In this document: in pieces, positions 36,721-48,490 of the stretch
How the letters are laid out: each line of letters starts with the position of its first letter
How positions within the stretch are numbered: position 1 is the stretch's first letter
Assembly (NCBI GenBank): GCA_030411725.1
Contig: MU839848.1
Location: forward strand, 1 to 64,000
DNA: 64,000 nucleotides
Direction: 5' to 3'
From: Echria macrotheca
Lineage: Eukaryota > Ascomycota > Sordariomycetes > Sordariales > Schizotheciaceae
Notes under the pieces: model-generated
What the model saw: only the letters and a program-made list of their open reading frames with translations
The model's database searches: none
What the model was told of the DNA's origin: nothing
Translations under genes and position numbers: made by a program

Positions 36721-38390
36721 TTGTATTGCAGCTTATTTTGTCTGCTCAGTGTTTTGTTGGCGAGTCGGTCACTCATACCCGTAGCAGAGGTTGACGCTCC
36801 GGAGGCGACAGACCACTGAGACCAGAGGTAGAATGAATGCGTGGGTGGTGCGTGCGACTGCGATCTGTGGCTTTTGGTTGCCTTGCGTCCTAGAGTAAGT
36901 ATGCTGAGTGGTTCGCAAAGTCCGCCAGAAAAGGTGTTCGGACAGTTGCGAACCCCCTCCTCCCAACCGCTGGGGTCAGTCTGCCAGCCGTCTTTATACG
37001 TCTTAAGTGGGGCCTGCACCTCGACTTGGGGCGCTTCGGTGATTGGCTCGTCCGTGTCGGAGTCTTCTCACTCATCTGGACCTCAGGGAAGACGACGAAG
37101 GCGACTGCAGATTCCATATTCCATACTCTTACTCTTTTTTCATGATCTCCTTTCCCCCCACCCCAGAAAGCATCACATACATCCCCCACCAACGTTATCG
37201 GTCAGGGACCCGGAGTTGCATCGAGTCAAAATTGAGTACGTACCTCGAAGGGGATCAGGACAACAGGTTGCCTGACTTGGATCCTGGGTCCTGGGTCCTA
37301 TCCTGTCTGTCTACCTGAAATACTGTTGCCCTGATGGTCTCTCTTCTCTTCTTTTCCGCTGTCCTTGTTTCCAGATCATAAAAAACGGTGAACGGTAAGG
37401 CGACAGCTGGTCTAGATCGTAAAATATCCAAACCACACAGCGGGATTATTTAACGTTTCGCTTGGAGGGGGATTTCCAAGGACCGGGCCAACCGAGGATA
37501 GACTTGTGGTGCCAGCAAAGTGGTACCTATGGATGAATATCTTCTGACAGAGTTCACTGGCCACTGGTCTGAGCGTGTGACGGCTTTGCAAGAGGTAGGA
37601 CCACACCCAATTGACCGGCCTTTCCAAAAGGGTTTGACAGAATCCCTAAGGGCAGCACCTTATTAGAACCCCAACTGGGGTTTTCTTATATGATAGCACG
37701 ATCTGGGCCAGGCCCCAGGATCATGACTGAGCGAGTATTATTACAATGTTTTCTCTCTTTGCATCCCTGAATGATTAACTGCCCACAAAGGGCCTTGCTT
37801 TCTCACACGTTTACACACTGCTGATAGATTGTCTACCGCTTTGCATCCCGTCCAGGAACTACCTAGCCATGAGCCCGAAATCAAAACCGTTCACAGTCTC
37901 CATGATGTTTTCTGACAACCATCATACCCAGATATTGATCGGACCACGACCCATTACTATTACTGTCCGACTACTAACTACCTAATCTCAAAGCTCTATC
38001 TAAGTATACCTCGCTGGTGAATGCAATGCTATCCGGGGTATCTCCATGCGCAGTCGCCTGTGCTATGCTTGTATCTATCCCCACCGGTTCGCCGTGTAAA
38101 CAAACCCGCAATCTAACCAATGCATAGAAATCAAACGGCGGCTGCCAATTCCATCCTCCTCCTCTTTCACAATCTCAACTCCCTGGCCGTACCATCACGG
38201 TTCGAAACAAATGAAACTCTTCCCGAAAGACAATCTTCTCCTTTTGCCACCTTCACTGGGCCCTTCAGTTAATTTCAAACTTTTGAATTGTTTTTGTGTT
38301 ATTTGCGGAAAGGCTGACGGTTCGGGGAGGAACCGGCGCGTCAAGCTCACCCTCGACGTCGCCGCCAGCACTCCCCGGCACCGGCTGGAG
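36721..38390. other. Intergenic region between protease and EST1-like genes
   Basis: Distal promoter of the protease gene and 3' region of the EST1-like gene. The upstream frame to 37019 is open but its composition changes before 36443, so I treat it as non-coding. Confidence 0.4.
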
Positions 38391-40704
38391 TCATGGAGTA
38401 GCTACTGCGTCGGGCAAATCACCCAAGTCAATGCTCTCTACAGGCGCGACGACTGGGATTGGGTCCATCTCAATATCGAAATCAGGCGCAGTCCCAAAAC
38501 GATGAGTATCCTTGTCATAGCGGAGATACGTGCCGCCCTGGGAGATCTGGTATCCCAGGGCCAGAATCCGGAGCTTGCGTTCTTGTCCCATCGAGGCCGC
38601 TTCTAGGCCCTTCTCTTCGTCCTCAATCTTGTCGTTGCTGAACCAGTCACTAGGAAAATACTTCTCCGCCCATGGGAGGCCTCGTAAAGCATAGTCCTCC
38701 GGCAGCGGCCGAGGAGCCTCCTCCTTGGAGGAGCGAGGAAACGGTTGGTTTTCAAAGATGTACTCGTTCTCGGAGCTCATCAACGTATTCAAGAGAAGAG
38801 CCGTCAACTTCCACGGAAACCGACGGGCCAAATACTTGATTTCTGGGAAGGACAGAACGTAGAGCATAAAGACCAGAGTCGTATGCACGTAGGTGAGGAT
38901 ATTCGGATCACCGAAGCGTCTGAAGACAATGTCGTGCGTCGCCATTGCAAAGTTCACAGCGTTCTCCTGAGACGCCGGGGTGGCATCCAAGGTGTTTACT
39001 CCCGCCATGGCCTCGGTGGGCCCAGCGGAATCATCGGACCCCTTTGCCTGCTGGAAAGCCTTGTGGACTGGGTTCGCCTCGGATCCGTACCCGACGAGCG
39101 TATAGCAAACCGTGATGCCAATGTGGTAGCCCTGCTCCTGGAAACGCCGAGTAGATCTACCAATGTGGATGTCCAGGGTGCTGGTGAACTCGTGCACGAC
39201 CGACTCGAATCGTTCGAGCATCTTTCCGGTGAACAGGATGGCATTGATCAACACAAACAGCTGTTCCACAGACGCTGCCCGCTGGTTCGCCATGATGGGT
39301 TCGAATAGCGTCTGGATGCTGTCCTTGGCGGAGACGAAGGGGATGGCCACGGTGAGTGATTTGCCATAGTAAAAGAGTTGCTGGAAAGCGTTGGGGCGGG
39401 CGAGGATTGCCTGGTGATGGTAGAGCCTTCCAACCGTTGGCGCCTTATCCGAAGCCTTGCTGTACCAGCCTCGCGACACTGCTGTCCAGACTTCGCGATC
39501 GCGAATGTTGTCGTCCTCGATCGCCATCCGGTAGCGCCCAAGGTCACCCAGGCACTCGATCCACGTATCCTCGAAAGCGGGCACCGTCTCGTACAGCAGA
39601 GCCATCATTGCGTACGCGAGATAGATGAACGTAAGCATATGTTCAAGACTGGCCGGCAAGCGATGTCTCAGAAGCTCGAGGAAGCTGTGGATGCCGTGTC
39701 GCCACATTCTTGCAGGCATCGCATATTTCGATGCTAGCCTCCTCAATGCCGGGCTTGCTGACGGATGTTGGGAGGCGAGGAAGAAATCGTGGTGCTCGTG
39801 GAGCAAGGTCCGATGCAATGCAATAAGGGCCTGCCATTGCTCGTTGTTCAGCTTGGTATTGGCGCCATCGCCTTGAGCATTTTGAGCACCGTCAACCTCA
39901 ATGCACTTGTTTTCGACCATAACAAGCCCCGCGTATATGCCCTTGACCTCGGCCACCAGTTGTTCTTGCGAGATGGGGCGAGTCTCGGGCTGCTTGAAGA
40001 CCCCCACCCCTGCATTCCCATCATCGGTACTGGAGGGTCGCGAGGCAGAAGCGGGAGGACGAGGCTGTCGGCCAGATCGGGGGTGGGTGGCAGATAGGGG
40101 TAGCCTGATGTTGGATGCTACGTTACTTGGGTCCAGGTTTTTCGGCGGCGGCACAGCCTGATTCTCACTCCATAAGTGTCCGCTGCCTGTGCGGGAGCCT
40201 CGGCTGAACTCGGTGTCTGGTGGCTGCCTAGGGACTTGTGCTCTGGACCGTTTCGGTGATTGGCTGTCGTCGTCGGAGTTTTCCCGTTTGAGCGATGACG
40301 AATTAGACTCTGCGTCTTTCTCCTTTCGGGGGGTGGGCGAGTTTCGGGCATCGGTCCGAGATTTCCGAAGCTCGGGATGATCACCTCGTCTTCACCGAGC
40401 GGGGTTAGCCGACAACCTTTGGAGTCAAAGAACGCAACACATACCGTTCAGCTTCAGCTTTCGCTGTTTTGAAGAGTTGCGGTGCCGTGCTCTCTAACTC
40501 GGGATGGGCTGTTGAGATGTGTTTGCGGAATACCGTGGCTGCTGCAAAGTCAGACGTCCCCGGCAACTCCACTCGACACTGCGGACACTGGAATGGCCGG
40601 GGACTCGACTTTGACGTCTGCCGTAGGTAATTGCTCCACGATTTAGAAACGTCCATGGGAGTTTGGCTCCCGGGAGTTTTGGTGTTGTCTTCGTGGGTGG
40701 CCAT
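38391..40704 (-). CDS. EST1/SMG5-7-like protein with N-terminal C2H2-type finger
   Basis: Two exons, 40445-40704 and 38391-40389, with a 55-nt intron (GTATGT donor, GGCTAAC branch, GTGAAG acceptor) give 752 residues. The ATG at 40704 is the first, in an excellent context (GAAAATGGCC). Residues 36-70 hold CPQC at 40-43 and H62/H67 (C-x2-C-x18-H-x4-H), a BED- or C2H2-like finger. A disordered basic linker follows (KRSR near 135). The C-terminal two thirds show the helical EST1 DNA/RNA-binding region: SRGWYSKASDKAPTVGRLYH, then HHQAILARPNAFQQLFYYGK, the signature of Est1/Ebs1/SMG5-7-type proteins. These act in telomere maintenance or nonsense-mediated decay. Filamentous fungi carry several paralogues; which role this one has is not evident. 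Confidence 0.85.
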
Positions 40705-43700
40705 TTTCTCTTTTGTACCGCGGGGGAGGGAGGTGCCGGGGCTAACGGTTGGGCGGGGGGTCAGGACCAGTTGCGCGTCGACTGTCGGACGCAACAAAAG
40801 CGGGGAAAAGATACAATCAAAAATACCGGCAAATAGTGCACGGCGTGTCTTTTGTTTTGCAGGATAGTTAGAGAATGGATTCTCTAACTTTGATGCTCGA
40901 AAGAACGAGAAGCACCCAAGGCTTTATCAATCGCAAGTTGGGCCGCGTACCGACTCGGCGGGAAGAGAAGTCTGCAGCCGTTTTGCCTAACAAGCAGGGG
41001 TTTGGATTGGTTGAAGAGCACAAATGGTTCGCCCAGTTCGCCCAAAAAGCTGTTCGAAGAGAAGCCTACCCCCCCATCTCCAAGCCGACCCAGAGATCCC
41101 TTAAATATTCCTTTCTTCGTCGCAAATGCACTTCCATGTTCGCAGACTACTCGGTCAACAGCCTCATATGACCGCCCCGTCAATGACACAAGGCTGCCAT
41201 CGTGCGTCATCGGCGAAAGCTCATCCAAGATGCATTTTGTGTTGTCTGCGCGCTGTAGGGACTACTGGGAAGTCGAATTGCCCGTCTTGCAAGTCATCTG
41301 GGGCGAGCTGAGAGACCCAACACTGCTTTTGCTGTGCTCGTACAACCGGGCATACTAAAACCGCCTCACCCCCCGGGTTTCCGCGCACCACTTTCTCCCC
41401 TTCTCTCTCCTGTCGGCGTCACGTGCCAAATCATTTGGAAGAACCTGAAGACACGCAACCAACCGGAAAACCAACCATTCTCATCCATTTATTTGCAGCA
41501 CTTGTCGCCCTGAACTAGGGGCCGTAGGGCCCAGCACTCCAGTTGGTTTATCACGGTTTATCAACCTTCCACGCCTCGAAATTCGGGATCATCCCTTGGC
41601 TTGACAGAGACAGGAAGATTTACGACGATCTCGCCACCAGAGGCAGCCACCGGGATTGCAGTGCTGACGGATGTGGCGTTCCCACACGGAGCTGGCCGTG
41701 ATCGGTTGCAGGTTTAAGGTGTGGCGCAGCCTACGTATCAAGGTACCATTTCGCTAGGCCTACATTTCGCCCCTGAAAAGCACGACTGCTCCCACCAGAG
41801 GCGAAACGAAAAGAGCGCATCGCGGAATTATTTCCACCAGCTGGCACAATACCATGCATGGCTGGAGTCGAGGCGAGCTGATGAAGCGACCCCAGCTGAC
41901 GCCTAACTGCTTCGTCCCGATTTTCCCGGGAGGCCTTCGCGGACAACCTCCTCCATTCGGACCAGTGGCCAGGAGACTGTCGGAAGATATTCATCCATAG
42001 GCACCACTTCTGGCACCACATGTCTCCGGCTCTCGTGGATCATCATCCTCGGTTGTCCCGCTCCTTGGAAGTCCCCCTCCAAGCGGAAGGTGGATCCCGC
42101 TGTGTGGTTGGATATTTTACGATCTGGACCAGCTGTCGCCTTACCGTTCACCGTTTCTTGTTATCTATTGTACTCCAGGTGGTTGGTGGGGGAAGCGCGT
42201 GGCAACTCGCTGACGAGCGCCCTGGGAAGGCGCTGTGGACGGCCAGATTGGTCGGTGAAGAAGTCTGGACGAGGGTGACGGGCCATGGACAACGAATAGG
42301 ACCATGGCTGTGGGTTGCCAGGAAGCTCCGTGAATCCACTCACCGCATGCTGAGGGATTTGATCGAAGTCGAGGCGTCCAGTCTTGAGCGTCGGTGCAAT
42401 ATTTCACGCACCATCCGCCCAGGTTTATGTTTCTCATACACACCGCTGTTCTAGGGACTTACTCACATTTCCGCGAGTCAGGCGAACGAGAGAGAAGAGC
42501 AAGAGTTGACAGGGCCCAACGAAAGCGTGTTCTGGTCATCTTTTCTCGAGAAGGGCGACGAGAATGAGTCAGGAGGTGCAGATTGCCAATTTCTCTGGGC
42601 GAACCCGTTGGCCCCCTACTGCCTTTGGTTTAGGGGGACCCGTCTGGATCGATAAGTTGCCAACCACTCTGCTGGAAATCGAGGCGCTGTACGGTGGGCA
42701 AACAGGGAGACAGCGGATGCACCAGTGCCGCTTTCGGATGGCAAGGACTGGGGCCCTCGATCGAGCTGGTCGAAGCGGTATTGGCCTGGAAGACGGCCCG
42801 GTTCGAAATGAAGGCTACGCTGGCGGTGAGCTCGGAGCCACGGGCCACCGCTGGAGTTCCACCGTGGAAATGAACACAGGGGACGCTCAGTTGTGCCTCT
42901 CAAGGATCTTTCTGGACGTCGAAATGAGGCTCACCAAACTTGACGTTCAGACCTGAACGCGTCGCGTCAAGATTCGCAGCCTCGCATCACGACCCTGACG
43001 CGCGACTGCAGGTAAGCAGCCTCGCGAGGCTCGTGGTACCCGTGCGCTGGCATCGGGCAACGAGGGCTTCACTGCCTGATTCCCGAGGCCCGAAATATGG
43101 CCGATATGGAACGGGACAAGCCTCAGGATATCACCTTCCGTTCCCGTTGCTTGTCGTCGGGCACTGTGTTGACCGAGACTCGAGACCGAAAACCTTCCGA
43201 CCATGCTTTGCTGTCTTGTGTGTTCAGGCAGCGCCAGCCAGCCTTCTGCTAAGGTAACTCACAGCCTTGCCCCCCCCCTTGGCCTCTCTTATCAAGGCCA
43301 TTATCAAGGCCACCAAAACACAGCGTGTGGACACTCCCAACACGACCTTGCTGGGCACAGCTGGTCGAAACCACACGGGTCGCATGTTTTTGCACTGGAC
43401 TTTCTCTGCGCATTGACGATGGATGCCTCAACGCACGGTGAAACACTTTGTACCCCGTGTTGTTTTACAAGGCTCCGACCACAAAAAGCGGACGCTATCG
43501 TAATGCCTAGTTCCTCACCGAGTCTCTCACCATCGTCGCGCCATCAAGTCCATTGCATCGGGAGCTGTGTTGCCGAGCATCTCGAGTGGTAGGGGGTAAG
43601 GCGTCCGGCTCATGGTCCCTTAGCCGACAGGAAAGACGTCTTCCGGCCTCACATTGTCCGCCTTCTCGTCCAACCCAACAGGCGCGCGCAAAAGCGCATG

Positions 43701-46700
43701 TTGACGCATTCATGCCCGAGATGCTGATCCGGACGGAGGACGCAGAGCCGCAGGCAGGGTGCAGAAATCCCCTAACCCACCACGAAGGCCAATCGGATAT
43801 CACCGCGAGAACTCACCGCCAGACTTCAAGGTCTGGCCAGTGGTAAGATGCCGACTCTGCGCACAACCTCGCCTGGGCAGAAATATTGCCGCCCTGCCGT
43901 TACCTTGCTGCTGGGTCGACAACGGTCTCCGAGGCACCTGACAAGACACGTGGACAGGTCCGGATGCGTTCCGAACAGAATCGCCGTCAAGCTTTGTCGC
44001 CGGAACTGCAACTTTAGCTTCGGATGCTCAATAGTGCAGCAAAAACTTGCTCAAAAGTGCCTTTTTCGCAACTGCCGACAGCACGCCCAGCCAGCTAGCT
44101 CCCAGCTCACAGCCCATATGCCTCTTGATGGCAAGGCGAAGACGTCAGCTTGACCGGGTAGTCGATAGCTCGATGGCCGAGAAAGGGTGCTCTTTGTCTC
44201 CACGATACTCGATGCGTTCAGTCTTGGTGTCCTCCGAAAAGACAGCACAGCCATAAGGCAAACGGCGGTATTGCGCGTCTGTTCTCGTTGCGAGCTCAAA
44301 GTTCCCTTTATGCTTTATTTTTATCACGATGGGAGGCGTTAAGACGGAGCCTATTCCGGTCCCAGTCGAATGTGGAGTTTATATGAGGCCTCCAATTCGC
44401 CATTCGCAGGCTCGCCACGACCACAAAAAACCGTTGGTGATGAGTGGCCGTGGTGGTGTCGGTGCCTGTTCCGTGGGAGGCGGAGCCACACAAAACCAGA
44501 TCCCACCACCCAGATCCGGCCCACCGGTGACGAATCAAAGTGTGGGGGGATGGGGGATGCAAAACGACGACTGTTGGCCTGCGAACCTTCGGACCTAACA
44601 ACCTGTAAGTCCACCGGAATTTCGTCAAGATGAATCATGGGGAAGGACGGGCATCGGACAGCTCTCTGTCCGATACGCGGAGTCCGCTTTCTGATGTCAG
44701 CCTTTCCCTTGTTTAGTGTAGACTCACCGCCCCAAAAGTCTCGTGTTGAGAAACCATGGCGTTTGCCTCTTATTTGCGCCTTGGTGCCGACGAATAACCG
44801 CGCGCGTTCTGACGCGGGGCGGTGGGGAGATAGGTATCAAGGGTTTTTACCAAGCAAACAAAACCAGGTCATGTTCCAACCAAGAATGTCCAAGAGTGGA
44901 GGAAAGAAGTTCGCCTTGTAGGCATCTGCGACCCCTACCCAAGAAACAAAGACAAGCGCTGGGGTTCCACAGTCGGCAGCAAACGCCGAGCCCGCCGAGG
45001 CGGGCCAACGGGGCGAGATTGTTTGGGGGGATGCGACCAAAAGTTTGTTTTGTTTTTAAACCCCTATTTTCGTTTGGTCCCTGCCCGCCCTTTCCCCACA
45101 AAATGCGCCAGCATTCCAGCGAGGCCCACGTGAGGCCCACCAACAAATGAATGACACGAAGGTGAGGTCATACCGAACGCATAAATACCATTGCGCACAT
45201 CTGATGTGTTTATTTCGAGCATTTTTGCCTTGAAAGAATGTGTAAGGCGATAAGGCAAAGGGGGGAAAAGGGGAGATGGTGACGACCTTCTTTTTCTTTG
45301 TCTCACTGATGATGAATGAGGAGAGATTTCTACCATTTGGGGGACAGCAAACAAAAACTCCGGAATGAAATTGAGGGGAGTGGTGGAATCTCTCTCTGTT
45401 CAAGGCAAATTTTGTTGGGATCTACACGTACGGAGTATCTCTCTGTGTCTGTGTGTGTAGGTGGGCAAATTGGACATGGACAAAGTGAAGTGATACACAC
45501 ATTTTCTGATCTGGAAAAGAAATTTGTGCGCGCCGCGATCGTCGGGTTGGTGATGGCGGTGTGAAGATCGTGGGGAGATAATTCGTCCATATTTCCTTTT
45601 TTTCCTTTTCCTGAGAAAATGTCTGAGTCTGTCACTTTTTGTGCACATGTGGTTTTTTAAGGCAAGGCAGGGAGAAGTGCATCAATCAGCAAGGCGTGAT
45701 GCACAACAGCAGCAAGGGATACAGAGATTTTGACCTTTCAGCCATTGCAATTTAAAAAGAGGAAATCAGGCCATTTCCGGTAGCGCTGTTTGCTTTCTGA
45801 CCTGTCAAGGCTGTCATGCATTCAACAACATGCGGTTATCCCCCTTTTCTGGTTGGGGTAGAAGAGCAGGAAATTTTCTCGGTGAGCAGAGACTTTTCTG
45901 TTGAACGTACTTGCCTTGTTGGTGATTTGATGTCGTTGTCATGTCGTGCCCGAGTTGTATTCGTATCACATTAGCATACAACAAAAAAAAAAAAAAACCA
46001 CTGAGGTTACCTAGGTACTGTACCCACGCCGTTCCGTATCCGTGGTACCCCCATGAGTGTGCATGTGTGTGTGTGATGTTCGATCAAAAAGTTTTCTGTT
46101 TGCCTGGGTTTGGGTTTGCCCTTGTGTAATCCCCTGACTCCCCTTGCAAGTCGCACCGTGGTCGCCGCGCCTTATTGTGTTTGTGTTTTGAGGCATCATT
46201 ATTTGTTCTGTCGTCTATCGATGCTAACCATGTTATTAGACTAGTATAAGGCGTCCGGACCCCCGGGACGGACGGGACGGGAACGGGTGGGTGCTGGCAA
46301 GCAAGCACCAATGGACACGTTTTAAACAAAAAAATTTGATCATCCCGTAGGGCTACATAGAAAGTTAAATAAAACTTCTAAAGCAAAAAAAGTGGTGTCA
46401 TTCCTCCCCGCAGATCGACCAGGGTTTTTCTCCTCTTCCTTGTAACTACTGTTGTAGTTCATGCACATTTATTATGTCGTGTTGCCCATCTCGGGCGGGA
46501 CTCGTAAACTGCCTTTGATGTTGTGATTGTACCACCACAGGTCAGCTGCGTGGGCTGCATGCTGCAATGCCCTCGAGGATCCGGGCCATGCGGTGCAAGA
46601 TGCGGGAGGCTATATATGGAAGGAGGGGGGAGAGGGGTTTGGGGTAGATATATAGATCTTGGTCGGTTCCGGGGGTTTTGGTGGGTTGAGGTTGGTCGTA

Positions 46701-48490
46701 AGGTATGGGAGTGGTGATAAATGGGGGGGTAAGTGGGGGAAAGGGGGTACGATATCCGTAGCTATCCTTTCTCGCTATTCCAGGAATGGGAATGATGATT
46801 TCGAGTTACTGGTTTAATTACCTAGGGGGTATGTTTACTTGTTCGTGATACACAAAGCCTGGGCGAGGGTGCTATGGAGGTGAGGTTCTGATGCACATGA
46901 AGTCGTCGTCTCAAGCTGCCGACTGGCTGATAATCTCCATGAACCGAAGAGATGGGGACCAAACATCCATCAAGACGGTATGCACGTGTCAAGCAGTCAC
47001 GTCGTTTTATAAGCTTAAGAATCACGGGGGCATGGATGTCCGCCACGGGGCATGAGTAGGTACCTAGCTACCTGCAACCCCAAACTCAACGACATACCGA
47101 CCACGGCGGACAGCAGCGCCGCGATGGCCAGAATACGCGCTCCAATGGATCTAGAGACGCTGGCTATTATTCTGCAAGAAGACGCGGTTCCCTGCTCCCG
47201 ACGCCTTACGCCTTGTAACATCAGCAAAACCCGGAACCCGGAAAGGGGGGGGTTGAAGCATCGCCTGTCGGCTGTAATAAGCCGCTCAGTCCCTCTTCGT
47301 GGAAAACACGACATACAAAGTCTCAAAAATATGGGCAGCCTCTAAAGGAGCCCAAGAGGCCCAGCAGAAAAAACACTCGACAGATCTCCCAACAAGACGT
47401 CCGTACACCTTCACCAACCGCAATTGTAAAACCACACAACCACCACACATCCAGGTCAGCCGTCCAAAAACCATAAAAACATGAGTGTTAAAACATGGGA
47501 ATCCTGGGTATCATCATGCTCAACCAAAATCTCAGGGCAAAATTGAGAGACTCAGGCAGGTAACACAACATACACCCCCATCCAGCTCCACACCTCCCCC
47601 ATCCCCCATCGAGTCCCATGCATGCATACCACCTCACATAACACCACATACACCACCCCAGATAATCTCTAATCCAATTAAAAAAAACAACCTCCCACTC
47701 ACCGAGCAACCCACTGGTCGGAGCCTTCTCCCCTACTCTTCTTCCCCCAAGACCGCTGCACGCAACACAGCATACACAGCATACACACATCCATACAACA
47801 TCCGCCCATCCACCAGCATACCTAGGTATCAACCTCGACTCATGCTACACCGTATTTCCCATTCATATTAACCCGTATCACATCCGCCATCTCACCCATT
47901 CATGTCATAGCCCTTATGAAACCGTTCAGGATTGTCCATATGACCATCAAGTAGAACATGAAGGTAGGTATGAACAGACGACACCGTATCACTTCACCAC
48001 CGTCATCATCAAAACTCCATGAATCACAGTTTTCTACAATATTACACTATTACGGCATCTCGGACACGATACGTCAGCCGTCCAAACGGAACTAGTAATG
48101 GCGCCGTGTGACCGCAGCAAGACCTGCCGGTCATCCCGAGCTCCAACCCCAATACATATCCGTCCCGATCACGGATCCGATCCGATAAGAGACACACATG
48201 TCTCACGCGGATACATTGATCGTGTTCGCCTCGTTCCTGGCCTCGTCTCGCCTTGCGCGGCTTGCGCCCTCCAGCTCAGCCCAATAATTTTGCCTGTACA
48301 TACCTCCATGTGCCTCGAAACTTGATCATCGCCGACGTGCTCCAAAACAAACAGTGTCCCATTTCCATAATATTCACCAATATGCGCCCATCCATCCTCA
48401 AACGGAACCCGGCATAATGTTCCACTCTCAGCATAAAGCGCTCATTACTACCACTTGGTCACCTCAAATCTCGCCGGTCAGACAGGCTGC
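40705..48490. other. Second long gene-poor region (7.8 kb)
   Basis: No recognised gene. A minus-strand frame at 40884-41228 (114 codons) and a plus-strand frame at 40875-41171 (98 codons) overlap each other and both look vaguely coding; I cannot choose. A run of 15 A lies at 45983-45997. G-tracts (46619-46748) and a G-poor stretch (47.38-47.87 kb) are reported as findings. Confidence 0.35.
46619..46748 (+). repeat. G-tract cluster, potential G-quadruplexes
   Basis: About 130 bp with many runs of 3-7 G on the plus strand, for example GGGGGG AGA GGGG TTT GGGG around 46625-46644 and GGGGGGG T AA GT GGGGG near 46723-46739. Several windows satisfy four G3+ tracts with short loops. It lies in gene-free DNA. 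Confidence 0.6.

Noticed and set aside
36444..37019. Upstream in-frame extension of the protease gene
   Set aside because: Composition changes abruptly to Ser/His/Leu-rich random-looking sequence, and a TATA-like element lies inside it.
40875..41228. Overlapping plus (98 codons) and minus (114 codons) frames
   Set aside because: Both read plausibly, but neither has splice, domain or promoter evidence, and they cannot both be coding.
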